Origin: Conexibacter sp. CPCC 205762
GTDB taxonomy: Bacteria; Actinomycetota; Thermoleophilia; Solirubrobacterales; Solirubrobacteraceae
Direction: 5' to 3'
NCBI RefSeq assembly: GCF_030646155.1
Contig: NZ_JAUTDN010000001.1
Coordinates: forward strand, 186,001-250,000
Length of the DNA stretch: 64,000 nt
Shown: positions 34,927 through 44,314 of the stretch, piece after piece
Numbering within the stretch: the first letter of the stretch is position 1
Layout: the number at the start of each line of letters is the position of its first letter
Notes under the pieces: generated by a model
The model's input: the letters and a program-made list of their open reading frames with translations, nothing else
Told to the model about the DNA's origin: nothing
Databases searched by the model: none
Program-made: the position numbers and the translations under genes

Positions 34927-36075
34927 TTACGCGACGGCTTCGGCGACGCGACGGGCGGTGAGCGCGTCACGCAGCAGCGTCAGCTCCTCGTCGTCGGCGT
35001 CGCTGCCGCGCACGTCGGCGACGAAGCGGCGCAGCAGCTCGTCGTCGTCCAGGCCGCGCAGGCGCTGGTAGGAGTCGGCCGGCGAGCCGGCGTCGCCCTG
35101 TGGGTCGAAGGCGAGCACGACCGCATGCGGGAAGCGCGCCCGCAGCCGCTCCATCGCGTCGCCGGGGCGGACCGGATCGGTCAGCGTCGCCTGCACCCAC
35201 GCGCCCTCGCGGTCGCGCAGGCGCGGATCGGCGAGCAGCTCGTCGAGCGTGCCGCGCAGCGTCGCCAGCGGACGCGGGACGGGGACCGGGATCAGCGTCA
35301 CGTCGGCGGGCGATGCGGTGTCCACGATCGCCAGCGACTTTCTCTGCGTCGCCTCGCTGAAGGAGAAGGCCAGCGGCGAGCCGGCGTAGCGGCCCGCGCC
35401 GCCGCCGACGATCTGCGGCCCGTGCAGATGGCCGAGCGCGACGTAGTCGGCGCCGGCGAAGGCACCCGGCGGCACGTGCGCCGCGCCGCCGACGGCGAGA
35501 TCGCGCTCGCTCTCCGAGCCGGCCGCGCCGGAGACGAAGGCGTGCGCCATCACGATCACCGGCGCGCCGCCCGCGGCAGCGCCCGCGCCGCGCGCCGCGA
35601 CGTCCGCCCGCACCCGCGCCATCGCCGCCCCGGTGACGGCCGCGTGCGAGCGCTCCTCGACCCCGAGCGGCTCGCGCACGAGATCGGGCTCCAGGTAGGG
35701 GAGGGGATAGACGAGCGCGCCGCCGACAGCAACCGGCGTCCCGATCTGAAGGGGATCGGTCGCGATGTGGACGCGCGCCCGCGCGAACAGCTCCGCGCCG
35801 AAGCCGAGCCGTGCGGCCGAGTCGTGGTTGCCGGAGATGACGACGACCGGCGCGACCTCGGCCAGCCGCGCCAGCGCCTCCGACGCCAGCCGCACCGCGT
35901 CGACCGGCGGCAGCGCGCGGTCGTAGAGGTCGCCGGCCAGGAGGATCCCGTCCACCTGCTCGTCGCGCGCGACCGAGACCGCGAAGTCGACGAACTCCGC
36001 CTGTGACCGCAGCAGGTCCTCGCCGTGGAAGGCGCGGCCGAGGTGCCAGTCGGCGGTGTGGAGGAAACGAGCCAT
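34927..36075 (-). CDS. sbcD: SbcD nuclease subunit (metallophosphoesterase)
   Basis: 382 residues with the ordered phosphoesterase motifs TADWHLG, LAGDLYDRA, SGNHDS, AHAFVSG and GHLHGPQ. A capping domain follows and contacts SbcC. GGAGGGGCG just before the ATG is a good ribosome site. It is the Mn-dependent nuclease of the SbcCD complex, which opens hairpins and degrades palindromic or blocked ends. Interestingly, its partner gene contains a palindrome itself. Confidence 0.93.
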   Translation of the reverse strand: MARFLHTADWHLGRAFHGEDLLRSQAEFVDFAVSVARDEQVDGILLAGDLYDRALPPVDAVRLASEALARLAEVAPVVVISGNHDSAARLGFGAELFARARVHIATDPLQIGTPVAVGGALVYPLPYLEPDLVREPLGVEERSHAAVTGAAMARVRADVAARGAGAAAGGAPVIVMAHAFVSGAAGSESERDLAVGGAAHVPPGAFAGADYVALGHLHGPQIVGGGAGRYAGSPLAFSFSEATQRKSLAIVDTASPADVTLIPVPVPRPLATLRGTLDELLADPRLRDREGAWVQATLTDPVRPGDAMERLRARFPHAVVLAFDPQGDAGSPADSYQRLRGLDDDELLRRFVADVRGSDADDEELTLLRDALTARRVAEAVA

Positions 36076-36094
36076 CGCCCCTCCACGATGAAGG

Positions 36095-36122
36095 GCGGGC
36101 CGGACGGAATCGCCCGGCCCGC
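36095..36122 (-). terminator. terminator-like hairpin after the PQQ-cytochrome gene
   Basis: Perfect 9-bp arms GCGGGCCGG (36095-36103) and CCGGCCCGC (36114-36122) with a 10-nt loop lie between the PQQ dehydrogenase stop and sbcD start. On the minus strand a pyrimidine-rich CCCTTCATC follows. It probably insulates sbcD from the upstream gene. Confidence 0.55.
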
Positions 36123-36139
36123 ATCGCGCGCGCGAGGCG

Positions 36140-38446
36140 CTATCTGACGAGCGTCGTCACGTACGTCGAGACCGCTCTGATCTCGTCGGCGCTGAGCGTC
36201 CCTCTGAACGCCGGCATTCCGCCGCCGCCGTTCTCGACCTGTCTCTGGACCGCCGCCATGTCTCTCGCGGACGGGATCGTCGTCAGGTCGGGTCCGCCGT
36301 TGCCGCCTCTGGCGTCGGCGCCGTGGCAGACCGAGCAGTTGTCGGAGAAGACCTGGGCGCCGTTGGCGGCCGCGCCGCCGGCGCTGTTCTCCGACGACTC
36401 GGTCGTTCTGTCTCTGTCGTTGGACGGCTGGACGGTCGTTCTCTCGGTCTCGACCTGGCCGGCCTCGCCGGCGTGCTCGATCGCTCTCGCGGCGGCGCCG
36501 GGCGCGACCGGCCCGATCTTCCCGTCGAGCGAGAAGAGCCACAGCGAGTCGCCGTGGGAGGTGCCCGCGAGCGAGTTGCCGGCGGCGTAGAACGCGATCA
36601 TCTGTCTGCCTCTGTACTCGAAGATCGCGGGGGTCGAGTTGGCGCCGGCGCCGGTCTGGAATCTCCACAGCTGCTCGCCGGTGGAAGCGTTGAAGGCCTG
36701 CAGCTCGCCGTTGTTGCGGCCGACGAAGACGAGGTTGCCGGCGGTCGTCGTCGTGCCCGAGTAGCAGGCGTCGTTTCTGCCGGTGAATCTTCTCGTCCAG
36801 GCGATCTCGCCGGTCGTCACGTCCTGCGCGACGAGCAGGCCGGGGTAGGTGCCGAAGCCCTGCAGCGTGAAGACCGACGAGAGGTACTGTCTGCCGACGA
36901 CCGGTCTCGTCGGGCCCTCGGTGAGGTAGCCGGCGAAGGTGTCGGCGCCGCATATGTAGACCATGTTGGTCGTGCGGTTGAACGACGACGGCGGCCAGTT
37001 GGTCCCGCCCGACGGGCCGGGCTTGATCACCTTCGGGATGTTCGTGTACGGCTCGTAGATCGATCTCGCCGCCTGCACGGTGACTCTTCTTCTGCCTCTC
37101 GTCTGCGCGTCGAGGATCGCCTGGATCGTCTGGATCTCCTCGGGCCGGATCTCGTGCGGCGCGAACGGCGGGTAGTCGGGGATCGGCTGCGTGTCGGCCG
37201 TCTCCTGGATCTCCTTGTCCTGCGTCACCGGCATGTCTCTGATCCCGTGCAGCGGTCTGCCGGTCTCGCGGTCGAGCATGTAGAGCCAGCCGGTCTTGGC
37301 CGGCTCCGACAGGCCCTTGACCTCTCTGCCGTCGATCTCCGCGTCCCACAGCACGACGGGCGACGGCATGTCGTAGTCCCAGATGTCGTGTCTGACCGCC
37401 TGGAAGTGCCACTTGACCTTGCCGGTGGCCGGGTCGAGCGCGACGATCGAGGCGCCGTAGAGGTTGTCGCCTCTGCGGTTCTTGCCGTTGAGGTCGGGCG
37501 CGACGTTGCCGGTCGAGAGGTACATCGTGTTCAGCTCGGGGTCGACGGCCGGCGTCTGCCAGATCGGCGCGCCGCCGTTTCTCCAGGCGTCGTTGCTCGG
37601 CCAGGTGTCGCTGCCCTCCTCGCCGGGCGCGGGAATCGCCCACCAGCGCCAGTCGAGCTTGCCGGTCTGCGCGTCGACCGCGGTCAGGCGGCCGCGGATG
37701 CCGTACTCGCCGCCGGAGACGCCGGTGTAGACGCGGCCGTTGTAGTAGAGCGGCGCGTTCGTGAGCGTCTCGCCGTCTCTCCAGTCGCCGACCGAGTACG
37801 ACCAGTTGACGGTGCCGGTCGCCTGGTCGAGCGCGACCAGTCTGCCGTCGAGCTGGCCGACGTAGACCTGACCGGCGCCGATCGCGACGCCGCGGCTGGT
37901 CCAGCCGCAGCAGATCGTGTCGATGTCCTGCGGGATGTTCGACTCGTACTTCCACAGCCGTCTGCCGTCGGAGACGCGGTTGGCGAAGACGTCGTCGTTG
38001 CCGGTGACGGTGTAGATCACGCCGTCGTAGACGATCGGCGTCGCCTCGCCGCTGTACTTGGCGGCCGTGCCCGATCTGTCGAAGCGGGCCTCCCACAGGC
38101 CTCTCAGCTGACTGACGTTTCTGTCGGTCACCTGCGTGAGCGGCGAGTAACGCTGGTTGTAGGTCGAGCCGCCGTTGGTGAGCCAGTTCTCGCGCGGCAG
38201 CGCGGCCAGCTCGGCGCTGGTGAAGGCGGGGGCGGGGTTGATCGGCGAGTTGGCCGCCTCGGCGGCGGTCTCGGGGTTGGTGTCGTTCGGTCTCACCGGC
38301 GCCGTCACGGTGACGGTCGTCGTCTTGTCATGCCCGGTGAAGTGACCTATCAGGTACCCGGCGAGGAGCGAGACGCCGAACCCGACCGCCACCGCGGTCG
38401 AGACGACGATGCCCCAGAAGAGCCCACTGCCTCCGTCGCTGCCCAT
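36140..38446 (-). CDS. membrane-anchored PQQ-dependent alcohol dehydrogenase with C-terminal cytochrome c
   Basis: 768 residues from the ATG at 38446, chosen over a GTG at 38491 for its GGAG site. An N-terminal membrane anchor (GLFWGIVVSTAVAVGFGVSL) precedes the eight-bladed quinoprotein: vicinal disulfide TICCGW (about 178-179), Ca-site Glu in GGEYG, catalytic Asp in GDNLY, HDIWDYD and repeated TGKxxW docking motifs. The C-terminal cytochrome c has CSVCH (about 705-709) and an axial Met in GMPAF (about 744). It oxidises alcohols or aldehydes outside the membrane and passes electrons through heme. All hallmarks are intact, unlike the two lipoproteins at 5030-8370. AGA codons are frequent. Confidence 0.9.
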   Translation of the reverse strand: MGSDGGSGLFWGIVVSTAVAVGFGVSLLAGYLIGHFTGHDKTTTVTVTAPVRPNDTNPETAAEAANSPINPAPAFTSAELAALPRENWLTNGGSTYNQRYSPLTQVTDRNVSQLRGLWEARFDRSGTAAKYSGEATPIVYDGVIYTVTGNDDVFANRVSDGRRLWKYESNIPQDIDTICCGWTSRGVAIGAGQVYVGQLDGRLVALDQATGTVNWSYSVGDWRDGETLTNAPLYYNGRVYTGVSGGEYGIRGRLTAVDAQTGKLDWRWWAIPAPGEEGSDTWPSNDAWRNGGAPIWQTPAVDPELNTMYLSTGNVAPDLNGKNRRGDNLYGASIVALDPATGKVKWHFQAVRHDIWDYDMPSPVVLWDAEIDGREVKGLSEPAKTGWLYMLDRETGRPLHGIRDMPVTQDKEIQETADTQPIPDYPPFAPHEIRPEEIQTIQAILDAQTRGRRRVTVQAARSIYEPYTNIPKVIKPGPSGGTNWPPSSFNRTTNMVYICGADTFAGYLTEGPTRPVVGRQYLSSVFTLQGFGTYPGLLVAQDVTTGEIAWTRRFTGRNDACYSGTTTTAGNLVFVGRNNGELQAFNASTGEQLWRFQTGAGANSTPAIFEYRGRQMIAFYAAGNSLAGTSHGDSLWLFSLDGKIGPVAPGAAARAIEHAGEAGQVETERTTVQPSNDRDRTTESSENSAGGAAANGAQVFSDNCSVCHGADARGGNGGPDLTTIPSARDMAAVQRQVENGGGGMPAFRGTLSADEIRAVSTYVTTLVR

Positions 38447-38585
38447 GCCTGACTCCGTTCCTCCGCCCGCCGCCGCTGCCGCGGCGCTCACGGGTCTCGC
38501 CTACCCGTTCCGATGTCTTCGGGCGACCGAAGGAACTGGAATCAGGCGCGTCGCCGCTCGTGCGCGGCGGGCGGCCGGCGCCGGG

Positions 38586-38591
38586 TACGGT
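38586..38591 (+). promoter_or_regulatory. -10 element of the helicase gene
   Basis: TACGGT ends exactly 7 nt before the ATG at 38599, with no Shine-Dalgarno. The 152-nt divergent region with the PQQ gene shows no other clear signal. Confidence 0.4.
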
Positions 38592-38598
38592 CTGCGCG

Positions 38599-41500
38599 AT
38601 GACGGCGACCTCCGACGGCTGGTCCGGACTGGCGTTCACGCCCGCGTGGCGGCACTACCAGCAGCTGGCGCTGGCGGCCTTCGACGCGGACGTGGCGGCG
38701 CGGCGGCGGGCGACCCACATCGTCGCGCCGCCGGGGTCGGGCAAGACGGTGATCGGGCTTGAGATCGCGCGGCGGCTGGGGCGGCCGGCGCTGGTGCTGT
38801 GCCCGACGAGCGCGATCCGCGCGCAGTGGGGGAGCGCGCTGGCGCTGTTCGGCGGGGGCGACGCGGTGCCGCTGCACGCCCACACGTACCAGGCGATCTG
38901 CCAGACGGCGGACCCGGGCGGGGCGCTGGCCGAAGCGGCGCTCGGGCGGCTGGCGGCGGAGCGGGCGCGCGACACGGCGGTGGGGGTCGACGCGGCGCGA
39001 GCGGAGATGGAGGCGTGGGAGGGCGCCGCGCGCAGACGGCTGCAGCGCGACGTCGCGACCGTGACGGCATCGCTCAAGCGCGAGATCGCGCGCGGCGGCG
39101 AGCTGGGGCTGGCGGCGCACGACCTGCTCGGCGACGGCGCCCGCGCGCGGCTGGCGGAGCTGCAGGCGGCGGGCGTGCGGACGGTCCTGCTCGACGAGTG
39201 TCACCACCTCGTCTCGACCTGGGGCTATCTCGTGCGCGCGGTGATCGCGGCGCTCGGCGACGACGTGCACGTCGTCGGGCTGACGGCGACGAGCCCGGCC
39301 GACCTCAGCGGCGAGGAGGCCGTGCTCTACGACGACCTGCTCGGCGAGGTCGACTTCGAGATCCCCACGCCGGCGGTCGTCAAGGAGGGCTACCTCGCGC
39401 CCTACCAGGAGCTGGCGCTGTTCACGACGCCGCTGGCGAGCGAGCGCGCCTGGCTGCGCGAGCACCACGTCCGCTTCCAGGAGCTGCTCGACCGGCTGCA
39501 GACGCCGGCGCCGATCGGCAGCGCCGAGGAGGAGCTGTCGTTCGGCGCCTGGACGATCGCGCGGATGCGGTATCGGGACGCGGAGGCGGCGACGGCGTTC
39601 GCGGCGGCCGGCGACCCGGGCTCGGGCGCGGGCGCCGGTGGCGACGCAGCGGGTGTGGGCGACGGCGAGGACGCGGCTGACGCGGACGCGGCGGATGCCG
39701 GCGCCGGCATCGCAGGTGCGGGCGCAGCCGAGCCGGCGCGGCTCTCGTTCGCCGCCTTCGCCAAGCGCCAGCCGCGGCTCGCGCGCGCCGGGCTGCGCTA
39801 CCTCGCCTCGGGCGGGCTGGAGCTGCCGCCGGACGCGCCCCGCGGCGAGCTGACGCGCGCGCCGCTGGAGCTGGACGACTGGCTCGTGCTGCTCGACGAC
39901 TGGGCGCTGCGGTGCCTGCGCGCCCATCCCGGCGACGCCGCCGAGCGGCTCTGGCAGCAGCTCGCCGACGGCCTCGCCGACCTCGGCTACGCGCTCACCC
40001 GCCGCGGGATCCGCCCCGGCCGCGACGACCTCGACCGCGTGCTCGTCCACTCGGCCGCGAAGTCGCTGCTGGTGGTCGACGCGCTCGACGCCGAGCACGG
40101 CGTGCGCGGGGAGGCGCTGCGGGGCGTCGTGCTGTGCGACAGCGAGCGGCCGGCGCGCGCTCCGGAGTCGACCTCGCTGACGCTCGGCGGCGGGCTCGCG
40201 CTGCTGCGGGCGATCGCCGCCGACACGCGCACGGAGCTGCTCGCGCCGCTGCTGGTGACGGGCACGACCGTCGCGTGCGCGGTCGGCGACCACGCGCGCT
40301 GGCGCGAGGCGCTGGCGGCTGAGCTGCCGCAGCCGCTCGCCGCGCTGCTGACGGTCGAGCCGCTGCCGGGCGCGGGCGGCGACGTCCCGCTCGTGCGCCT
40401 CACCGCCGCCCACCCCGACTGGACCACCGCGACCTGGGTGCCGGCCGTGACGCGCGCCTTCGCCGCCGCCGGGGCGAACCTGCCGCAGGCCGGGGCGCAC
40501 GAGGACCGGACGATCGCACCCCTGTCAGGGGGTCGAACGTCCGGAGGTCGCGACGCGGAGCGCTGCGGGCGGGTGCTGATCGGGACGCGGGCGCTGCTGG
40601 GCGAGGGATGGGACTGCCCGCCGGTCAACGTGCTGATCGACTGCACGGCGGTCGCGGCGTCGGTCTCGGTGCGGCAGATGCGCGGCCGCTCGCTGCGGCT
40701 CGACCCGGCCGACGGCGGCAAGATCGCCTCCAACTGGGACGTCGTCTGCGTCGATCCGGAGCTGGAGCGCGGCACCGCCGACTACCAGCGCTTCGTCCGC
40801 CGCCACGCCCACCTGCACGCGCCCTGCGAGGACGGCTCGATCGAGTCGGGCGTCTCGCACGTCCACCCGCAGCTGTCGCCCTACGCGCCGCCGCCGGAGC
40901 AGCAGTTCACCGCCCTCAACCTCGCCGCCCTCGACCGCGCCGCCGGCCTCGACGCCGCCCGCGAGCGCTGGCGGATCGGCGCGCCCTACCGCGGGGAGGA
41001 GCTGCCGGTGCTGCTCGTCGCGTCTGCGTCATCCGCGCCAGGGTCTGCGTCATCCGTGCCGGCAATTGCAACATCCGCGCGCGGAAATGCGCAAGCCGCC
41101 CCGCGGTCTGCGTCAGACGCGCCCGCCTCTGCGTCAGCCGCGCCGTGGGCTGCGGCGTTCGCGCCCGCCCGTCCGCTGCCGTCGAGCGGGCGCGGGACGG
41201 GGAGCGGGGCGATCGTGGCGCTGGTGCTGGCGGTCGTCGCGGGCCTGACCGCGAATCCGGCGGCGGCGGTCGGGATGGTGTGCGTCGCGCTCGTGCTGGC
41301 GGGGCTCGCGCTGCACCAGGCGACTCTGCGCGGACGCGTGCCGACCGGACCGCCGGCGCTGGAGCGGACAGCGCGCGCGGTCGCGGAGGCGTACGTCGCG
41401 CTCGGCGAGATCGCACCGGCCAGCGCGGCCAGCCTCGCCTTCGCGCCGCGGCTCGGCGGGCGGATCCGCGTCGCGCTCGCCGCAGGCACGAGCGAGGAGA

Positions 41501-41949
41501 ACCGCCGCTTCGCCGGCGCGCTGGAGGAGGCGATCGGCAGCGCGACCGCACACCGCTACCTCGTCAGCCGCCCGCTCCCGCGCCCGGCGCCAGGCACTCG
41601 CGCCACCCGCCCGCGCCCGGCGCCGGATCATCGCGCCACGCGTCCGCGCCCCGCGTTCGCCACTCGCGCCACCGCCGCGCAGCCTCACTCCGCGCTCTCC
41701 ACCGCCATCCGCGCCGCCCGCGCGATCGCCGGGCGGGAGCAGCCGGAGCTGCACTGGCATCCGGTCCCGTCCGACCTCGGCCGCAACCGCGCCCGCGCGG
41801 ACGCCTATGCGAACGCCTGGCGCGCGCAGGTCGCGCCGGAGGGGACGCTTCAGTACACCGGCGGCAGCGAGGAAGGGCGCGCGCTGCTGCTGCGAGCAAC
41901 GGACGAGCCGGCCGCGTACGCGGCCAGCCATCGCACCCTCTGGGTCTGA
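38599..41949 (+). CDS. SF2 DEAD/DEAH-type helicase with C-terminal membrane segments
   Basis: 1116 residues. Helicase motifs: Walker A APPGSGKT (about 44-51), motif II as DECH (about 199-202), motif III GLTATSP, then GEGWDCP and motif VI QMRGRSLRLD (about 693). An Asp/Ala-rich loop interrupts the core near residue 350. After a Ser/Ala linker (about 810-860) two hydrophobic helices (GAIVALVLAVVAGLT and AAVGMVCVALVLAGLALH, about 869-910) are followed by a soluble domain with a Pro/Arg-rich insert and a conserved-looking WHPVPSDLGRNR end. Helicases tethered to a membrane are unusual. Type III restriction-like or defence functions are possible, but no nuclease or methyltransferase neighbour is present. 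Confidence 0.8.
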   Translation: MTATSDGWSGLAFTPAWRHYQQLALAAFDADVAARRRATHIVAPPGSGKTVIGLEIARRLGRPALVLCPTSAIRAQWGSALALFGGGDAVPLHAHTYQAICQTADPGGALAEAALGRLAAERARDTAVGVDAARAEMEAWEGAARRRLQRDVATVTASLKREIARGGELGLAAHDLLGDGARARLAELQAAGVRTVLLDECHHLVSTWGYLVRAVIAALGDDVHVVGLTATSPADLSGEEAVLYDDLLGEVDFEIPTPAVVKEGYLAPYQELALFTTPLASERAWLREHHVRFQELLDRLQTPAPIGSAEEELSFGAWTIARMRYRDAEAATAFAAAGDPGSGAGAGGDAAGVGDGEDAADADAADAGAGIAGAGAAEPARLSFAAFAKRQPRLARAGLRYLASGGLELPPDAPRGELTRAPLELDDWLVLLDDWALRCLRAHPGDAAERLWQQLADGLADLGYALTRRGIRPGRDDLDRVLVHSAAKSLLVVDALDAEHGVRGEALRGVVLCDSERPARAPESTSLTLGGGLALLRAIAADTRTELLAPLLVTGTTVACAVGDHARWREALAAELPQPLAALLTVEPLPGAGGDVPLVRLTAAHPDWTTATWVPAVTRAFAAAGANLPQAGAHEDRTIAPLSGGRTSGGRDAERCGRVLIGTRALLGEGWDCPPVNVLIDCTAVAASVSVRQMRGRSLRLDPADGGKIASNWDVVCVDPELERGTADYQRFVRRHAHLHAPCEDGSIESGVSHVHPQLSPYAPPPEQQFTALNLAALDRAAGLDAARERWRIGAPYRGEELPVLLVASASSAPGSASSVPAIATSARGNAQAAPRSASDAPASASAAPWAAAFAPARPLPSSGRGTGSGAIVALVLAVVAGLTANPAAAVGMVCVALVLAGLALHQATLRGRVPTGPPALERTARAVAEAYVALGEIAPASAASLAFAPRLGGRIRVALAAGTSEENRRFAGALEEAIGSATAHRYLVSRPLPRPAPGTRATRPRPAPDHRATRPRPAFATRATAAQPHSALSTAIRAARAIAGREQPELHWHPVPSDLGRNRARADAYANAWRAQVAPEGTLQYTGGSEEGRALLLRATDEPAAYAASHRTLWV
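40506..40544. repeat. dispersed palindromic element, copy 2 (inside the helicase gene)
   Basis: Arms CCGGACGATCGCACCCCT and AGGGGGTCGAACGTCCGG match at 15 of 18 positions around GTC. The right arm is nearly identical to that of the sbcC copy. It encodes a short loop (DRTIAPLSGGRTSGG) between helicase subdomains. Confidence 0.65.
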
Positions 41950-41959
41950 CCAGGAACGG

Positions 41960-42184
41960 CTAGGCCGTGCGGGGACCGGGCGGGTCCGTGGGGCGCAGCT
42001 TGCGGCGGGCGTCCTCGGCGGCGCGGCGGGCGAGGCGGCGCTGGGCCAGCTCGTCCATCGACGTCGGCGCGGGGGCGGCCGTCGCACGCACCTTGCGGGC
42101 GCGCTCGATCGCGGCGGTGATCTCGGCCGAAGAACGCCCGGCGTTCCGGCTCCAGGCCTCCGGCATGTCGCGGTCGGTTCGCAT
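41960..42184 (-). CDS. small charged protein of unknown function
   Basis: 74 residues (MRTDRDMPEAWSRNAGRSS at the start), highly charged, helical, with an Ala/Arg-rich coiled-coil-like C-terminus (MDELAQRRLARRAAEDARRK). It occupies the gap between the helicase stop and the divergent holin-fusion gene. No ribosome site or family was recognised; coding status is supported by composition and placement only. Confidence 0.5.
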   Translation of the reverse strand: MRTDRDMPEAWSRNAGRSSAEITAAIERARKVRATAAPAPTSMDELAQRRLARRAAEDARRKLRPTDPPGPRTA

Positions 42185-42268
42185 ACCCGCGGAATCGGCA
42201 GCCGCTCCACAATCCTTGAATCGAGACCGGAAAACCCGCAAACGTCCGTCCTGACGGCCGGATGCGCG

Positions 42269-44314
42269 ATGCTTCCGACCATGCGCAACGGATCGGTCCG
42301 CCGCCTGAGCCGACTCGCCTCGGTCACGCTGCTCGAAGCCCTGCTGCTGCTCCTGCTGGCGGAGGTCCTGCCCGGCTTCAACGCCGACGGCTTCGGCGCC
42401 GCGCTGGCGCTCGCGATCCTGCTCGGGCTCGCGAACGCGCTGCTGTGGCCGCTGCTGATCCGGGTCGCGCTGCCGTTCACGGTCCTGACGCTCGGCCTCG
42501 GCGCGCTGCTGCTCAACGGCGTCGTGCTGCTCGCGATCGCCGCGATCGACGAGGGCGTCCACGTCCACGGCGTCGGCACCGCGGTCGTCGTGACGCTGGC
42601 GCTGACGGCGCTGTCGGCGATCTCGAACGCGATCCTCGCGCTCGACTCCGGCGACCTCTGGTACCGCCATGTCGTCCGCCGGCAGCTGAAGCGGACCCAG
42701 CTGGCGGTCGACAGCGACGTGCCGGGGATCCTCTTCCTCGAGATCGACGGGCTCGCGCACGAGATCGCCCAGCGCGCGCTGCGCGACGGCAACGCGCCCG
42801 CGCTCGCCCGCTGGCTGCACGACGGCAGTCACGAGCTGAAGCGCTGGGAGACCGACTGGTCGTCCCAGACCGGCGCGTGCCAGGCGGGCATCCTGCATGG
42901 CAGAAACGACGACATGCCGGCCTTCCGCTGGTGGGAGAAGGAGCACGGCAGAGCGATCGTCACCAACCATCCGAAGGACGCCGCCGAGCTGGAGCGGCGC
43001 GCCTCGGACGGGCGCGGCCTGCTGCACGCCGACGGCGCCAGCCGCGCGAACATCCTCTCCGGCGACGCGCCCCACTCGCTGCTGACGATGAGCACCGTGC
43101 TCGACCGCAGACGCCAGGGCCGGCTCGGGCAGGACTACTTCGCCTACTTCGCCAGCCCGTACGGCGTCGCGCTGACGTTCATGCGCTGCCTCGGCGAGAT
43201 CGTCTCCGAGCGCTGGTCGGCGATCCAGCAGGTCCGCCGCGACGTGCGCCCGCGGATCGACCGCGGCGGCAGCTACCCGCTGATGCGCGCCTTCGGCACC
43301 GTGATCCAGCTCGACCTGCAGGTCGCCGCCGTCACCGCCGACGTGCTCGCCGGCCGCCCAGTCGTCTACACGACCTTCCTCGCCTACGACGAGGTCGCGC
43401 ACCACTCGGGCGTCGAGCGGCCGGAGACGCTCGCGGTGCTGCGGCGGGTCGACCGCGCGATCGCGCGGATCGCCGCCGCCGTCGAGCACGCGCCGCGGCC
43501 GTACAGACTGGTCGTGCTCGCCGACCACGGCCAGAGCCAGGGCGCGACCTTCCTGCAGCGCTACCACGAGTCGCTGGAGCAGCTCGTCAGACGGACCTGC
43601 GGCGACGGGTCGGTCGCTGCCGCGACGAGCGCCGAGTCCGACGAGAGCCGCGGCCAGCTGCGCGCCGGCATCGCCGAGCTGGGGACGCGGCCCGGCGTCA
43701 CCGGCAGGGCGGCGAGAAGGCTCGCGGACAGACAGACCGAGAAGGCGCAGCTGGAAGCGGGCGAGCAGCCGCCGGAGATCGCCGTGATGGCCTCCGGCAA
43801 CCTCGGCCTGATCTCGTTCCCGCGCGAGCCCGGCCGCGTCACGCTGGAGCAGATCGAGCAGCGTCGCCCGGGCCTGCTCGACACGCTCCGCACCCACCCC
43901 GGGATCGGCTTCGTGCTCGTCAGATCGGAGCGGGACGGCGCCGTCGTGCTCGGCGCCGACGGCCGTCACCTGCTCGACCGCGGCGTCGTCGAGGGGGAGG
44001 ACCCGCTGGCGCCGTACGGCCCGCGCGCCGCCGACCACGTCCGCCGCACCGACCGCTTCTCGACCTGCCCGGACATCGTCGTCAACAGCACCTACTGGGC
44101 CGACACCGACGAGGTCGCCGCGTTCGAGGAGCTGGTCGGCTCCCACGGCGGGCTCGGCGGCACGCAGGCGCAGCCGTTCGTGCTCCACCCGGCCGAGCTG
44201 CCATGGCCGGCCGCGCGCGGCGAGGACGTCGTCGGCTCGGAGACGATCCACCGCATCTTCTGCGGCTGGCTGCACCAGCTCGGCCACGACGGCTACGACG
44301 CTTTCACCGGCTAG
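42269..44314 (+). CDS. holin-like membrane domain fused to an alkaline-phosphatase-superfamily phosphodiesterase
   Basis: 681 residues from the ATG at 42269; a second ATG at 42281 is possible. Residues about 10-125 form a four-helix domain like the phage_holin_4_2/mycobacterial membrane family. The rest is a type I phosphodiesterase/nucleotide pyrophosphatase fold with LEIDGL, YDEVAHHSG and LADHGQSQGATF metal-binding segments. AGA codons occur in the soluble part, suggesting it may face outside. The architecture is known in actinobacteria, but the substrate (lipid or cell-wall phosphodiester) is unassigned. The stop overlaps the convergent MBL gene. Confidence 0.82.
   Translation: MLPTMRNGSVRRLSRLASVTLLEALLLLLLAEVLPGFNADGFGAALALAILLGLANALLWPLLIRVALPFTVLTLGLGALLLNGVVLLAIAAIDEGVHVHGVGTAVVVTLALTALSAISNAILALDSGDLWYRHVVRRQLKRTQLAVDSDVPGILFLEIDGLAHEIAQRALRDGNAPALARWLHDGSHELKRWETDWSSQTGACQAGILHGRNDDMPAFRWWEKEHGRAIVTNHPKDAAELERRASDGRGLLHADGASRANILSGDAPHSLLTMSTVLDRRRQGRLGQDYFAYFASPYGVALTFMRCLGEIVSERWSAIQQVRRDVRPRIDRGGSYPLMRAFGTVIQLDLQVAAVTADVLAGRPVVYTTFLAYDEVAHHSGVERPETLAVLRRVDRAIARIAAAVEHAPRPYRLVVLADHGQSQGATFLQRYHESLEQLVRRTCGDGSVAAATSAESDESRGQLRAGIAELGTRPGVTGRAARRLADRQTEKAQLEAGEQPPEIAVMASGNLGLISFPREPGRVTLEQIEQRRPGLLDTLRTHPGIGFVLVRSERDGAVVLGADGRHLLDRGVVEGEDPLAPYGPRAADHVRRTDRFSTCPDIVVNSTYWADTDEVAAFEELVGSHGGLGGTQAQPFVLHPAELPWPAARGEDVVGSETIHRIFCGWLHQLGHDGYDAFTG

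Noticed and set aside
42236-42262. Possible third copy of the palindromic element (AAACGTCCG followed by CGGCCGGA)
   Set aside because: Only one short arm resembles the element and the other arm does not match; below what I would call a copy.
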